Assembly: GCA_021827245.1 (NCBI GenBank)
Contig: JAKAWN010000317.1
Span: 1 to 8,082, forward strand
DNA from: Acidobacteriota bacterium
GTDB taxonomy: Bacteria; Acidobacteriota; Terriglobia; UBA7540
DNA length: 8,082 nucleotides
Direction: 5' to 3'
Shown: piece by piece, positions 1-7,090 of the stretch
Layout: every line of letters starts with the position of its first letter
Numbering within the stretch: position 1 is the stretch's first letter
Program-made: the position numbers and the translations under genes
Notes under the pieces: model-generated
Database searches by the model: none
Told to the model about the DNA's origin: nothing
What the model saw: the letters and a program-made list of their open reading frames with translations, nothing else

Positions 1-1926
1 TTTTCGATCAGCGTGGGCCTCGCTTACGCGGAGGGGGGCAAGGTCAAGATCAATCTGCTCGATACGCCGGGCTTCAACCTGTTTCTCCACGAGACGGAAG
101 CCGCGCTCCTCGCCGCCGACGCGGCGCTACTGTTGGTTCACGCCGTCGCGGGGATCGAAGTTCAAACTGAAAAAACATGGGGTTTCTCGAACGCCTATCA
201 CCTGCCGCGGGCCATCATCATCAATCAGATGGACCGCGACCGCGCCGGTTTCGAGCGCACGCTCGAATCGCTCAAGAGCGCCTTTGGCCGCTCGGTAGTT
301 CCCGTGGCGCTTCCGATTGGCGAGGAGCGGAATTTCCGCGGCTTGGTGGACCTGGTACGGATGCGCGCCGCTCTTTACGAGCCGAATGGTTCCGGCAAAG
401 CTCAGGAGGCCGACATTCCGGCCGAGTTGCAGCCGGCCGCGACTCAAGCCCATGAAGCGCTGGTGGAAATGGTGGCCGAAGGCAATGACAAGCTGCTGGA
501 GGAATTTTTTGACAAAGGGACGATTCCTCTTGAGGACTTGGCGCCCGGCCTCGGGCAGGCGATCGCCGAGCAACGCATCACGCCGGTGCTGCCGGCTTCC
601 GGCCTTCTCAACATCGGCACGGAAAGCCTGCTTGCGTTTATGGCCGATTATTTCCCCTCGCCATGCGCCCGGGGCAAGCTGGCCGGTTGGGATCAGGAGG
701 GCGGGAAGCCGATCGAGCGCAGGGTTTCCAACGATGAGCCGGTCTCTGTTTATATCTTCAAAACGGTCGCCGATCCCTTCGCGGGGCGGCTGAGCTATTT
801 CAAGGTGATGTCCGGGGTTCTGAAAAATGAGGCCAACCTCCTGAACTTCACCCGCCACGCGAGCGAGCGCCTCGCGCACATTGGCGCGGTCCAGGGCAAG
901 GCGCAGGTCCCGATGGCGGAATTGCGCGCCGGTGATATGGGCGGGGTGGCGAAACTCAAAGAGACGCTGACCGGCGACACGCTGGGCGACAAAGCGGCGC
1001 CCATTGTCTATCCAAAGCCGAAGCCGTCCGAGCCGGCGATCTCATTCGCCATCGAGCCGAAAAGCCGCGGCGACGAAGACAAGCTCTCCTCCGCCATCCA
1101 TCGAATGCTCGAAGAAGACCTGCTGCTGCGCTTTTCGCGTGACCCTCAGACGAAGGAATTCCTGCTCTCCGGCTCCGGACAGCAGCATGTGGAAGTGGCG
1201 GTCTCCCGGCTCAAGCGTCGTTACGGCGTCGAGGTCGCCCTCAAAGCACCGAAGATTCCTTACCGGGAAACCATTCGCGCCAAGGCCGATGCGCAGGGCA
1301 AGCACAAGAAGCAGACCGGCGGCCACGGACAGTACGGCGACTGCAAAATCAAGGTGGAGCCACTGGCGCGGGGCGCGGGCTTCGAGTTCGTCAATGACAT
1401 CTTCGGCGGCGCCATCCCCAAGAACTTCATTCCGGCGGTCGAAAAGGGCATCGTCGGAGCGGCGGCTAAAGGCTATCTGGCGGGCTATCCGGTGGTGGAT
1501 TTCCGCGTCATCCTCTACGACGGCTCTTACCATGACGTGGACTCTTCCGAATTGGCGTTCAAGCTGGCGGGCTCAAAGGCCTTCAAGGCGTGCATGGAGC
1601 AGGCCAAGCCGGCCCTGCTCGAGCCGATCATGAACGTTGAAATCACTGTTCCGGAAAATTATTCCGGGGACATCATGGGTAATTTGAACGGACGCCGCGG
1701 GCGCATCCAGGGCATGGAGCCCAAGAGCGGCTCCACGGTGATCAAAGCTCAGGCGCCGCTGGCGGAAATGCTAGCCTACGCTTCCGACTTGACTTCGATG
1801 ACCCAGGGCCGCGGCAGCTATACGATGGAGTTCTCGCACTACGACGTCGTTCCCCAACCCATCGCGGATAAAATCGTAGCCGCCGCCCGCGCCGCCGGCC
1901 ACGGAAAGGAAGAGGAAGAGGAGTAG
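1..1926 (+). CDS. fusA: Elongation factor G-like translational GTPase (EF-G2/FusA2 type), 5' end off window
   Basis: EF-G binds the ribosome with GTP and drives tRNA-mRNA translocation; this looks like a divergent paralogue. The frame is open to base 1, where the sequence enters between the G2 and G3 motifs, so the start and P-loop (about 60 residues) lie upstream. The GTG at 13 is an internal Val, not the start. Numbering from the first visible residue (641 visible): G3 is DTPGF at 21-25, where EF-G has DTPGH; G4 is NQMD at 75-78. Domain II follows (VADPFAGRLSYFKV, then AGDMGGVAKL), and domain III has GSGQQHVEV in place of GMGELHLD. Domain IV starts near GGHGQYG at 440-446 and has an intact tip, GSYHDVDSSELAFK, with His511. 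Domain V contains RGRIQGM and GRGSYTMEF. The protein ends in five Glu. Length, domain order and the near-canonical domain IV make family membership secure. Whether it is the housekeeping EF-G or a paralogue is inferred; the G3 change favours a paralogue. Confidence 0.93.
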   Translation, partial: FSISVGLAYAEGGKVKINLLDTPGFNLFLHETEAALLAADAALLLVHAVAGIEVQTEKTWGFSNAYHLPRAIIINQMDRDRAGFERTLESLKSAFGRSVVPVALPIGEERNFRGLVDLVRMRAALYEPNGSGKAQEADIPAELQPAATQAHEALVEMVAEGNDKLLEEFFDKGTIPLEDLAPGLGQAIAEQRITPVLPASGLLNIGTESLLAFMADYFPSPCARGKLAGWDQEGGKPIERRVSNDEPVSVYIFKTVADPFAGRLSYFKVMSGVLKNEANLLNFTRHASERLAHIGAVQGKAQVPMAELRAGDMGGVAKLKETLTGDTLGDKAAPIVYPKPKPSEPAISFAIEPKSRGDEDKLSSAIHRMLEEDLLLRFSRDPQTKEFLLSGSGQQHVEVAVSRLKRRYGVEVALKAPKIPYRETIRAKADAQGKHKKQTGGHGQYGDCKIKVEPLARGAGFEFVNDIFGGAIPKNFIPAVEKGIVGAAAKGYLAGYPVVDFRVILYDGSYHDVDSSELAFKLAGSKAFKACMEQAKPALLEPIMNVEITVPENYSGDIMGNLNGRRGRIQGMEPKSGSTVIKAQAPLAEMLAYASDLTSMTQGRGSYTMEFSHYDVVPQPIADKIVAAARAAGHGKEEEEE

Positions 1927-2150
1927 CGGGGCATCTCCATCGCGGCGATCCACGTTTACGCCGGCTGGCGGGGCGCGCTTCAGCCCATGACCGTCCGAGA
2001 GGGCAACGAGAAACTACGCTAAGGTCGTCCAACCAATTCCAGTCAAGATCATGGCCTATCAAGCTCATGAACCCGACCACCTTCTGAGGCCGCGGATACC
2101 GGTCGAGCCCGACGTCAAGCTCCGATGAGCGCGCTGAAGCGGAGAACAAT
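1927..2150. other. Convergent intergenic gap, no recognised gene
   Basis: This 224-bp gap separates the 3' ends of the EF-G-like gene (+) and the RND permease gene (-). I looked for a GC-rich hairpin followed by a T-run on either strand and found none that convinces. The only symmetric element noted is a short AGCGCGCT palindrome at 2128-2135. Termination may be Rho-dependent, or the two transcripts may overlap. Open frames crossing the gap are low-complexity shadows. Confidence 0.6.
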
Positions 2151-5100
2151 TCAGTTCTGGGCGAGGCGCTTGGCGTCCGGCGAGAGCACGGGCTCGCCGC
2201 GATCGGCTTCAGAAACGGCCTCGCGCCGGCCGGCATGGCGCCACTTCAGGAAACCATCCATGTAAGTGTAGAAGACCGGCGTGAGATAGAGCGTGACGAA
2301 TTGCGCAAAGAGAAGGCCGCCGACCACGCAAAGGCCGAGCGGACGGCGGGCATCGGCGTCGGCGCCAAAACCAATGGCGATGGGCAGCGTGCCGATGATC
2401 GCGGAAGCGGTGGTCATCATGATGGGGCGGAAACGAATCATGGAGCCCTGGTACGCCGATTCGCTGGCCGCGCAATTCCCCTTGCGCTCCAGCTCCAAAG
2501 CGAAATCCACCATCATGATGGCGTTCTTCTTGACGATGCCGATGAGCATGATCAGGCCGACGAAGCCATAAATATCGAGCTGCATGTGGAAGAGCGAGAG
2601 CGTGAGCAAGCCGCCGAAAGCCGCCGCCGGCAGCCCGGTGAGAATCGTGATGGGGTGAATGAAGCTCTCATAGAGCATGCCCAAAACAATATAGATGACC
2701 ACGACCGTCACGATCAGCAGAAGGCCCAGGCCTGTGAGGGACTGCTCAAACGCCTGAGCCGTGCCTTGGAAGCTGGTATAGATGGAAATGGGCAGCATGG
2801 ATTTGGCAAGGCTTTGCACCTCGCCCACCGCCTGGCCTAGCGCAACGCCGGGCGCCAAGTTGAAGGAAATCGTAACCGAAGGGAGCTGGCCGCTGTGGTC
2901 CACCGTGAGGGGGCCAACGCCCGTCGTGAATTTAGAGACGGCACTAAGGGGCACGAGCTGGCCGGAGGAAGAGTGGATGTAGAGCTCCCGGAGCATGTCA
3001 GGATCGCTCTCGAAGCGCCTCTCAACCCCGAGCACCACCCAGTATTCGTCGTTTGAGGTGTAAATGGGGGAGACCAGGCGCTGGCCGTAGGCGCTGTAGA
3101 GAGCATCCTCAACCTGCTGCGGCGTGACTGCAAGAGCGGCAGCTTTTTTGCGGTCAACCACTACGTTGGCCTGAGGATTTCGGATCTGGAGGTCGCTGGT
3201 GACATCGGCAAGACCGGGCAGAGTTTTCATTTTCGCTTCGAACAACTGAGCGTATTTATAAAGCTGATCGGTCGCCGGGCTCGACAGCGTGTACTGGTAG
3301 AGGCTCTTGGTTAGGTAGCCGCCGATACGGATGGCGGGCGGATTTTGCAGAAAAACCCGCATCCCGGGGACCTTGTCCAGCTTAGGCTGCAACTCGCGCA
3401 TCACATCTTCAATGGTCATGTGATGTTCAAAGAGCGGGCGAATGAACCGGACCACAGAATCGAGAATGGTGACGTGGCCGTAGCGGGCAACCCAACGATC
3501 GTAGGCGGGGCTTTCGGTCCAAGGACGGTCAGGAAGGTCCTTCAAATGGAGGAAGGCCCGGCCGTTGTTGAGGCCGTTGCCGTTCGAGTCACTGACGCTG
3601 GAGAAAAACTGGACGACGTTCGGATCGGCCTGGAGGATGCGATTGACGGCTTCTTGATGCGCCCTCATGGCGTCGAAGGAGATGCCCTGATTGGCTTCGG
3701 TCGAGACGGAAATCTCCGAGAGATCGTCCTCGGGCAGGAAGCCTTTCGGGATCGCCCAAAACTCCCACGCCGTCCCGGCTAATACGAGAAAACCGAAAAT
3801 CATCACCAGAACGCGATGCCGCAGCGCCCAGCGAAGGCTCGAGCCATACCACCGGAGCGAAGCCTCGAGCATGTTTTCCAGTTTGCGATACATCCAGCCG
3901 TGTTCTCTTTCGTGTTCGGGGCGCAGATAGCGCCTGCACAGCATCGGGCTGAGGGTGAGGGAAACCAGCCCGGAAACCAAAACGGCGGAAATAATGACCA
4001 CGGCGAATTCGTGGAGCAGGCGGCCGATGACGCCGGGCATGAAGAAGACCGGGAGAAAGACGACGGCGAGCGAGACCGTCATGGAGACAATGGTGAAGCT
4101 GACTTCCTTGGAGCCATCCAGCGCGGCTTCGAGCGCTCCTTTCCCCATCTCCATGTGGCGCACGATATTCTCGAGCATGACGATGGCGTCATCCACGACG
4201 AAGCCAACCGATAGGGTCATCGCCAATAGCGATAAATTATCAATCGTGTAGCCGAGCAGGTACATCACGGCGAACGTGCCGATGATCGCCATCGGCAAGG
4301 CCAGGCTGGGAATCAGAGTGGCGGAAGTGTTGCGCAGGAAGAGGAAGATCACAAGGATCACAAGAAACACGGCCAGGAGCAGAGTGAATTTGACGTCATT
4401 GACCGACTGGCTGATGGGAACGGACCGGTCGTACTCGATCGAGAGATGGATCGAAGGAGGTACCATCGAATAGAAGCGTGGAATGAGCTTGCGGATGTTC
4501 TTAACGATATCAATTGTGTTGGTGCCGGGCTGCCGCTGAACGGCCAGCATGATGCCAGGCAAATTGTTGATCCAATTAGCGACGTACTGATCCTCAATCC
4601 CGTTGTTGACCGTCGCCACCTGATCAAGCTCGACCGGCGCCCCGTTGCGGTAGGCGACAATCAGCGGACGGTAAACGGCGGCGTCCGAGAGCTGGCCATT
4701 GGACATGACGTTATAGGCCTTGTGAGCCCCGTAGAGAGTGCCCATCGGCAGGTTGACGTTGGCGTTTTGAATCGCCTGTTCAACCTGGTCAATGCCTATC
4801 TGGCGGCTGGCCAGCTCTTTGGGGTTCAGGCCGATGCGCACCGCGTACTTCGCCGCGCCGTTGACCGTCACCTGGGCGACGCCGGGAACCATCGAAATCT
4901 GCTCGGCGATAAGGTCTTCGGCATATTTGTCCACGTCGTAGAGGGGAAGCGTCGGCGAAGTTACGGCCAGCAAAAAGATGGGCTGATCGGCCGGGTTCAC
5001 CTTCCGGAAGGTCGGAGGAAAGGGCATGTTGGCTGGAAGATGATTGGCGGCGGCGGCGATGGCCGTTTGGACATCGAGAGCTGCTGAACCCATGTTGCGG

Positions 5101-5393
5101 CTAAGATCGAACTGGAGAGTGATCTGGGTGTTCCCCAGCGAACTGGTCGAGGTCATCGAGTTCAGGCCCGCAATGGTGGTGAACTGCTTTTCCAGTGGAG
5201 TCGCCACGGTTGAAGCCATTGTTTCCGGGCTGGCCCCAGGAAGACCGGCGGACACTTGGATGGTAGGGAAATCAACGTTCGGCAAATCACTGACGGCCAG
5301 CTCGCGGTAGCCGAGAATGCCGAAGAAGAGAATGGCCACCATCAGGAGGCTGGTCATGACCGGCCGGCGAATGAAAGGTTCACAGAGATTCAT
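2151..5393 (-). CDS. RND multidrug efflux permease, MdtB/MdtC-like (AcrB/HAE1 family)
   Basis: This is the inner-membrane proton/drug antiporter of a tripartite efflux pump. I chose the ATG at 5393 because MNLCEPFIRRPV matches the usual RND N-terminus; the frame stays open to 5567 but that part overlaps the adaptor gene and looks non-coding. The protein is 1080 residues; the family is usually about 1030-1050. TM1 is near 13-30, porter loop 1 is 31-335, TM2-TM6 lie within 337-485, TM7 near 527-546, porter loop 2 to about 884, and TM8-TM12 lie within 885-1042. The proton-relay residues are present: Asp401-Asp402 in TM4 (GFVVDDAIVMLENI) and Lys956 in TM10 (GIVKKNAIMMVDFALE). The stretches LPGASPETMASTVATPLE, KVNPADQP and ARRPLG resemble MdtB/MdtC more than AcrB. 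About 33 extra residues sit near 625-658. MdtB and MdtC form a heteromer in E. coli, but only one permease is seen here, so a homotrimer is likely. The spacing to the adaptor suggests one operon. The substrate is unknown. Confidence 0.95.
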   Translation of the reverse strand: MNLCEPFIRRPVMTSLLMVAILFFGILGYRELAVSDLPNVDFPTIQVSAGLPGASPETMASTVATPLEKQFTTIAGLNSMTSTSSLGNTQITLQFDLSRNMGSAALDVQTAIAAAANHLPANMPFPPTFRKVNPADQPIFLLAVTSPTLPLYDVDKYAEDLIAEQISMVPGVAQVTVNGAAKYAVRIGLNPKELASRQIGIDQVEQAIQNANVNLPMGTLYGAHKAYNVMSNGQLSDAAVYRPLIVAYRNGAPVELDQVATVNNGIEDQYVANWINNLPGIMLAVQRQPGTNTIDIVKNIRKLIPRFYSMVPPSIHLSIEYDRSVPISQSVNDVKFTLLLAVFLVILVIFLFLRNTSATLIPSLALPMAIIGTFAVMYLLGYTIDNLSLLAMTLSVGFVVDDAIVMLENIVRHMEMGKGALEAALDGSKEVSFTIVSMTVSLAVVFLPVFFMPGVIGRLLHEFAVVIISAVLVSGLVSLTLSPMLCRRYLRPEHEREHGWMYRKLENMLEASLRWYGSSLRWALRHRVLVMIFGFLVLAGTAWEFWAIPKGFLPEDDLSEISVSTEANQGISFDAMRAHQEAVNRILQADPNVVQFFSSVSDSNGNGLNNGRAFLHLKDLPDRPWTESPAYDRWVARYGHVTILDSVVRFIRPLFEHHMTIEDVMRELQPKLDKVPGMRVFLQNPPAIRIGGYLTKSLYQYTLSSPATDQLYKYAQLFEAKMKTLPGLADVTSDLQIRNPQANVVVDRKKAAALAVTPQQVEDALYSAYGQRLVSPIYTSNDEYWVVLGVERRFESDPDMLRELYIHSSSGQLVPLSAVSKFTTGVGPLTVDHSGQLPSVTISFNLAPGVALGQAVGEVQSLAKSMLPISIYTSFQGTAQAFEQSLTGLGLLLIVTVVVIYIVLGMLYESFIHPITILTGLPAAAFGGLLTLSLFHMQLDIYGFVGLIMLIGIVKKNAIMMVDFALELERKGNCAASESAYQGSMIRFRPIMMTTASAIIGTLPIAIGFGADADARRPLGLCVVGGLLFAQFVTLYLTPVFYTYMDGFLKWRHAGRREAVSEADRGEPVLSPDAKRLAQN

Positions 5394-5399
5394 GAGATT

Positions 5400-5418
5400 C
5401 CGGCCTGCCGCCGGCCTG
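5400..5418. repeat. Short tandem repeat at the permease translation start
   Basis: CCGGCCTG occurs at 5400-5407 and again at 5411-5418, separated by CCG. Read in the mRNA sense this is CAGGCCGG-CGG-CAGGCCGG, ending 6 bases before the ATG at 5393. No strong AGGAGG-type ribosome binding site is seen; the best candidate is GGCCGGA within the last repeat copy. The permease may therefore be translated weakly. The repeat could also be chance in GC-rich sequence. Confidence 0.4.
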
Positions 5419-5493
5419 TGGGGTGGAATATAGCGGTCGGGAAGCGGCCTTTTCCTATCCCCACTTACCGTCTGCCGAATGCACTGTTCCTCG

Positions 5494-6633
5494 TCACAGC
5501 CCCTTGACGAAATAGACTTTGGTCCCGGGAACCAAGCGGACTTGGCCGTCCGTGACCACGGTTTCACCGGCGGAAAGCCCTTGCAAAACTTCGGCCTGGT
5601 TGTTGACGGTGTGCCCGACTTTCACTTGCCGCACATCAGCCGTCATGTCGGGTTTCACCACGAAAACGTAATCGCCTTGCTGGCCCGCCTGCACGGCCTG
5701 CGAGGGAATAACCAAGACGTTTTGCTGCTCGCCGAGGTCAAGCACGACATTGGAGAATTGACCGGGCCAGAGGTGGCGGTCGGCGTTGGAAAACGAAGCC
5801 ATCAGTTCGATGGTGCCCGTCGTGGGGTCCACGGTGTTGTTGACGAAAGTCAGAAAGCCCCTTTCGGCGGCGGAGTTGCCGGGCGGGGTGGCCTGAACGG
5901 GCAAACGAGATCGCGCCATCAGTCTCTTGACCGCCCCCAAATACTGCTGGGGAACGGAGAAATTGACGTAGATCGGTGAAACCTGGTTGATCACTACAAG
6001 CACCGGCAGGTCATTGGCCTTCACGGTGGCTCCAGGATAGACGAGCTGGGCTCCGGTGACGCCGCTGATGGGAGCGTAGATGGAGCAGTACGAAAGCTGG
6101 ATTTTCGCTGTCTGGATTGCGGCCTGGTCGGAGCGGACGGTAGCCTGGGCGGCCGCTGAGGTCGCCACAGCTTGGTCGTATTGCTCCTGGGAGATAATAC
6201 CTTGTTTGTAGAGCTGGTCACTGCGCTCGAACTCCACTTGGCTGAGCTGGGACTGCGCTTTGTCCCTAGCGAGCGCCGCCTCCGCTTGGGCAAGGGCGGC
6301 GAGAAATGGATCCTTGTCAAGCGTGATCAGCAAGTCGCCCTTGCGGACAAACTGTCCTTGACGGTAATGAACGTTCTGAACGATGCCGGCGACCTGTGAT
6401 TCTACCGAAACGGTCTGGAACGCTTGGCCGGCGCCAATGGCGCTTAATTCGACGGGAATTGTGCTTCGTTCAACTTTAGCGGCCATGACCGGCACAGCGG
6501 CGGTTTCCTGCGGTCTTGCAACGGCTCCGCTGCTGCTTGACTCCTGCGCCGGCGTGTCGCCGCCCGTGCAGCCGGCAAGAACGAGCACCGGCAACAAGGA
6601 AATGACCGCGAGGATTTTGCACCCTCTGCTCAC
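5494..6633 (-). CDS. RND efflux periplasmic adaptor (membrane fusion protein), lipoprotein
   Basis: This adaptor bridges the RND permease to an outer-membrane channel. I chose the GTG at 6633 (379 residues) because it gives a clean lipoprotein signal: MSRGCK, a hydrophobic stretch, then lipobox LAGC with lipidated Cys22, and an AGGGTGG site lies 9 bases upstream. The in-frame ATGs at 6789 and 6744 (431 and 416 residues) would put a long, poorly ordered stretch before the signal. After a Ser-rich linker come the first beta-strands, the lipoyl half-motif GIVQNVHYRQGQFVRKGDLL at about 83-102, and an alpha-hairpin at about 110-180. The tip of the hairpin reads RSDQLYKQGIIS, with Arg137, Leu141 and Ser148. 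This matches the R-x3-L-x6-S TolC-docking pattern of AcrA-type adaptors. The second lipoyl half is APISGVTGAQLVYPGATVKAND, followed by VDPTTGTIELMASF and the membrane-proximal domain. The gene lies 100 bp upstream of the permease on the same strand. No TolC-like gene is nearby. The family is certain; the start is less so. Confidence 0.92.
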   Translation of the reverse strand: MSRGCKILAVISLLPVLVLAGCTGGDTPAQESSSSGAVARPQETAAVPVMAAKVERSTIPVELSAIGAGQAFQTVSVESQVAGIVQNVHYRQGQFVRKGDLLITLDKDPFLAALAQAEAALARDKAQSQLSQVEFERSDQLYKQGIISQEQYDQAVATSAAAQATVRSDQAAIQTAKIQLSYCSIYAPISGVTGAQLVYPGATVKANDLPVLVVINQVSPIYVNFSVPQQYLGAVKRLMARSRLPVQATPPGNSAAERGFLTFVNNTVDPTTGTIELMASFSNADRHLWPGQFSNVVLDLGEQQNVLVIPSQAVQAGQQGDYVFVVKPDMTADVRQVKVGHTVNNQAEVLQGLSAGETVVTDGQVRLVPGTKVYFVKGL

Positions 6634-6642
6634 TGTTCCATA

Positions 6643-6649
6643 CCACCCT
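6643..6649 (-). promoter_or_regulatory. Ribosome binding site supporting the GTG start of the adaptor
   Basis: AGGGTGG on the - strand ends 9 bases before the GTG at 6633. Together with the lipoprotein signal that begins right there, it is the main reason for preferring this start over the in-frame ATGs further upstream. Confidence 0.45.
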
Positions 6650-6655
6650 GACCGA

Positions 6656-6686
6656 ATGATAGATAGACGAGTGGGTGTAGTGCTAA
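6656..6686 (-). promoter_or_regulatory. Candidate promoter for the adaptor-permease operon
   Basis: On the - strand a TATCAT box (6661 to 6656; five of six matches to TATAAT) is preceded, 19 bases upstream, by TTAGCA (6686 to 6681; four of six to TTGACA). Transcription would begin near 6649, leaving a short leader before the GTG at 6633. If real, it excludes the upstream ATG starts at 6744 and 6789. The 19-base spacer is longer than ideal, so this is tentative. Confidence 0.3.
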
Positions 6687-6911
6687 GTTTCCATTTCCTG
6701 GTGGAGCGGCGGCGGATGGAATCGGGAAATCCTCTTCTCATCATGTTTGCCCCAGCATTCTTGTTCTCTTCACGGCAATTATCCCACACCTGATTTTTGG
6801 AAGGGAAGCGAGCGACAACGATGTAAGGATGACACGGCTAGGCTGCCTCTGCTTCGTTTGAACCCGAGGCGCCCGGCGCTGAATTTAAGACATCTGACGT
6901 GTTTGGCAGTT

Positions 6912-6943
6912 GGTTGAACGATGCGGTTTGCCTTCGTTCGACC
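6912..6943. repeat. Inverted repeat, 10-bp arms around a 12-base loop
   Basis: GGTTGAACGA (6912-6921) and TCGTTCGACC (6934-6943) pair along all ten positions in the + strand transcript, with one T·G wobble, around the loop TGCGGTTTGCCT. No T-run follows on either strand, so it does not look like an intrinsic terminator. It could be a regulator-binding dyad upstream of the pump or tRNA, or a structured RNA element. Function unknown. Confidence 0.5.
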
Positions 6944-6950
6944 GCGGATT

Positions 6951-6982
6951 TTGCGGCGGTGCCTCGCCAATTGTGCTAAACT
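6951..6982 (+). promoter_or_regulatory. Weak candidate promoter for tRNA-Lys
   Basis: TAAACT at 6977-6982 is preceded by a TG dinucleotide at 6974-6975, giving an extended -10 (TGCTAAACT). The nearest -35-like hexamer, TTGCGG at 6951-6956, is 20 bases away, which is too long for a typical housekeeping promoter. The -10 would place transcription start about 17 bases before the tRNA, a reasonable leader. Only the position and the extended -10 support it. Confidence 0.3.
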
Positions 6983-7005
6983 GTCGTGCTGTCAGACACC
7001 AGCCC

Positions 7006-7081
7006 GGGCCGTTAGCTCAACTGGTAGAGCAACTGACTCTTAATCAGTAGGTTGGGGGTTCGATTCCCTCACGGCTCACCA
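7006..7081 (+). tRNA. tRNA-Lys, anticodon CTT
   Basis: The full cloverleaf is readable. The acceptor stem GGGCCGT (7006-7012) pairs with ACGGCTC (7071-7077) with one G·T. The D arm is GCTC/GAGC around AACTGGTA. The anticodon stem ACTGA/TCAGT encloses the loop CTCTTAA, with anticodon CTT at 7039-7041, which reads AAG. The T arm is GGGGG/CCCTC around TTCGATT, with one G·T. The discriminator is A7078 and the CCA end is encoded at 7079-7081. There is no intron and no damaged stem, so the gene looks functional. It is a stand-alone tRNA whose 3' end abuts a convergent integrase gene, as expected for an island insertion site. Confidence 0.97.
7039..7081. other. Putative attachment site (att core) at the 3' half of tRNA-Lys
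   Basis: Tyrosine integrases of islands and phages often recombine in the anticodon loop or T arm of a tRNA gene, and the inserted element rebuilds the tRNA 3' end. The integrase gene begins only 9 bp past the CCA, so the 3' half of this tRNA is the natural candidate for the crossover. The second copy, which would mark the far end of the element, is not in the window, so the extent given is only a guess. Confidence 0.4.
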
Positions 7082-7090
7082 TCCAACCCC

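Larger units (their letters stand above)
6634..7005. other. Intergenic regulatory stretch between the efflux operon and tRNA-Lys
   Basis: These 372 bp separate two outward-reading units: the pump operon to the left (-) and the tRNA to the right (+). I see a candidate promoter for the pump, a 10-bp stem dyad at 6912-6943 and a possible tRNA promoter. A 63-codon open frame on the - strand (6779-6970) has an Arg-rich composition with no recognisable domain and no good ribosome site, and is probably not a gene. No regulator gene (TetR, MarR or two-component) lies here. Confidence 0.6.

Noticed and set aside
1042..1533. 163-codon - strand open frame within the EF-G-like gene
   Set aside because: Antisense shadow of conserved domains III and IV of the EF-G-like protein; no ribosome site and no recognisable family.
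2128..2135. AGCGCGCT palindrome as a terminator
   Set aside because: Too short, no loop and no T-run on either side.
2235..2840. 201-codon + strand open frame within the permease gene
   Set aside because: It is antisense to a clearly conserved RND protein, its composition is rich in Asp, Glu, His and Arg as expected from the complement, and no domain is recognisable.
4446..5087. 213-codon + strand open frame
   Set aside because: Antisense to the first porter loop of the permease; the sense frame carries clear family motifs, this one none.
5394..5567. Permease frame open upstream to an ATG at 5567, giving a 1138-residue protein
   Set aside because: The extra 58 residues overlap the adaptor gene in another frame, have no membrane or RND character, and the standard RND N-terminus begins at the ATG at 5393.
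6634..6789. Adaptor start at ATG 6789 or 6744
   Set aside because: Either would place 52 or 37 charged residues before a complete lipoprotein signal peptide; the GTG at 6633 has a better-placed AGGGTGG site and a normal n-region.
6779..6970. 63-codon - strand open frame between the adaptor and the tRNA
   Set aside because: Arg-rich, no domain, overlaps the adaptor's upstream frame and runs through the dyad and putative tRNA promoter.
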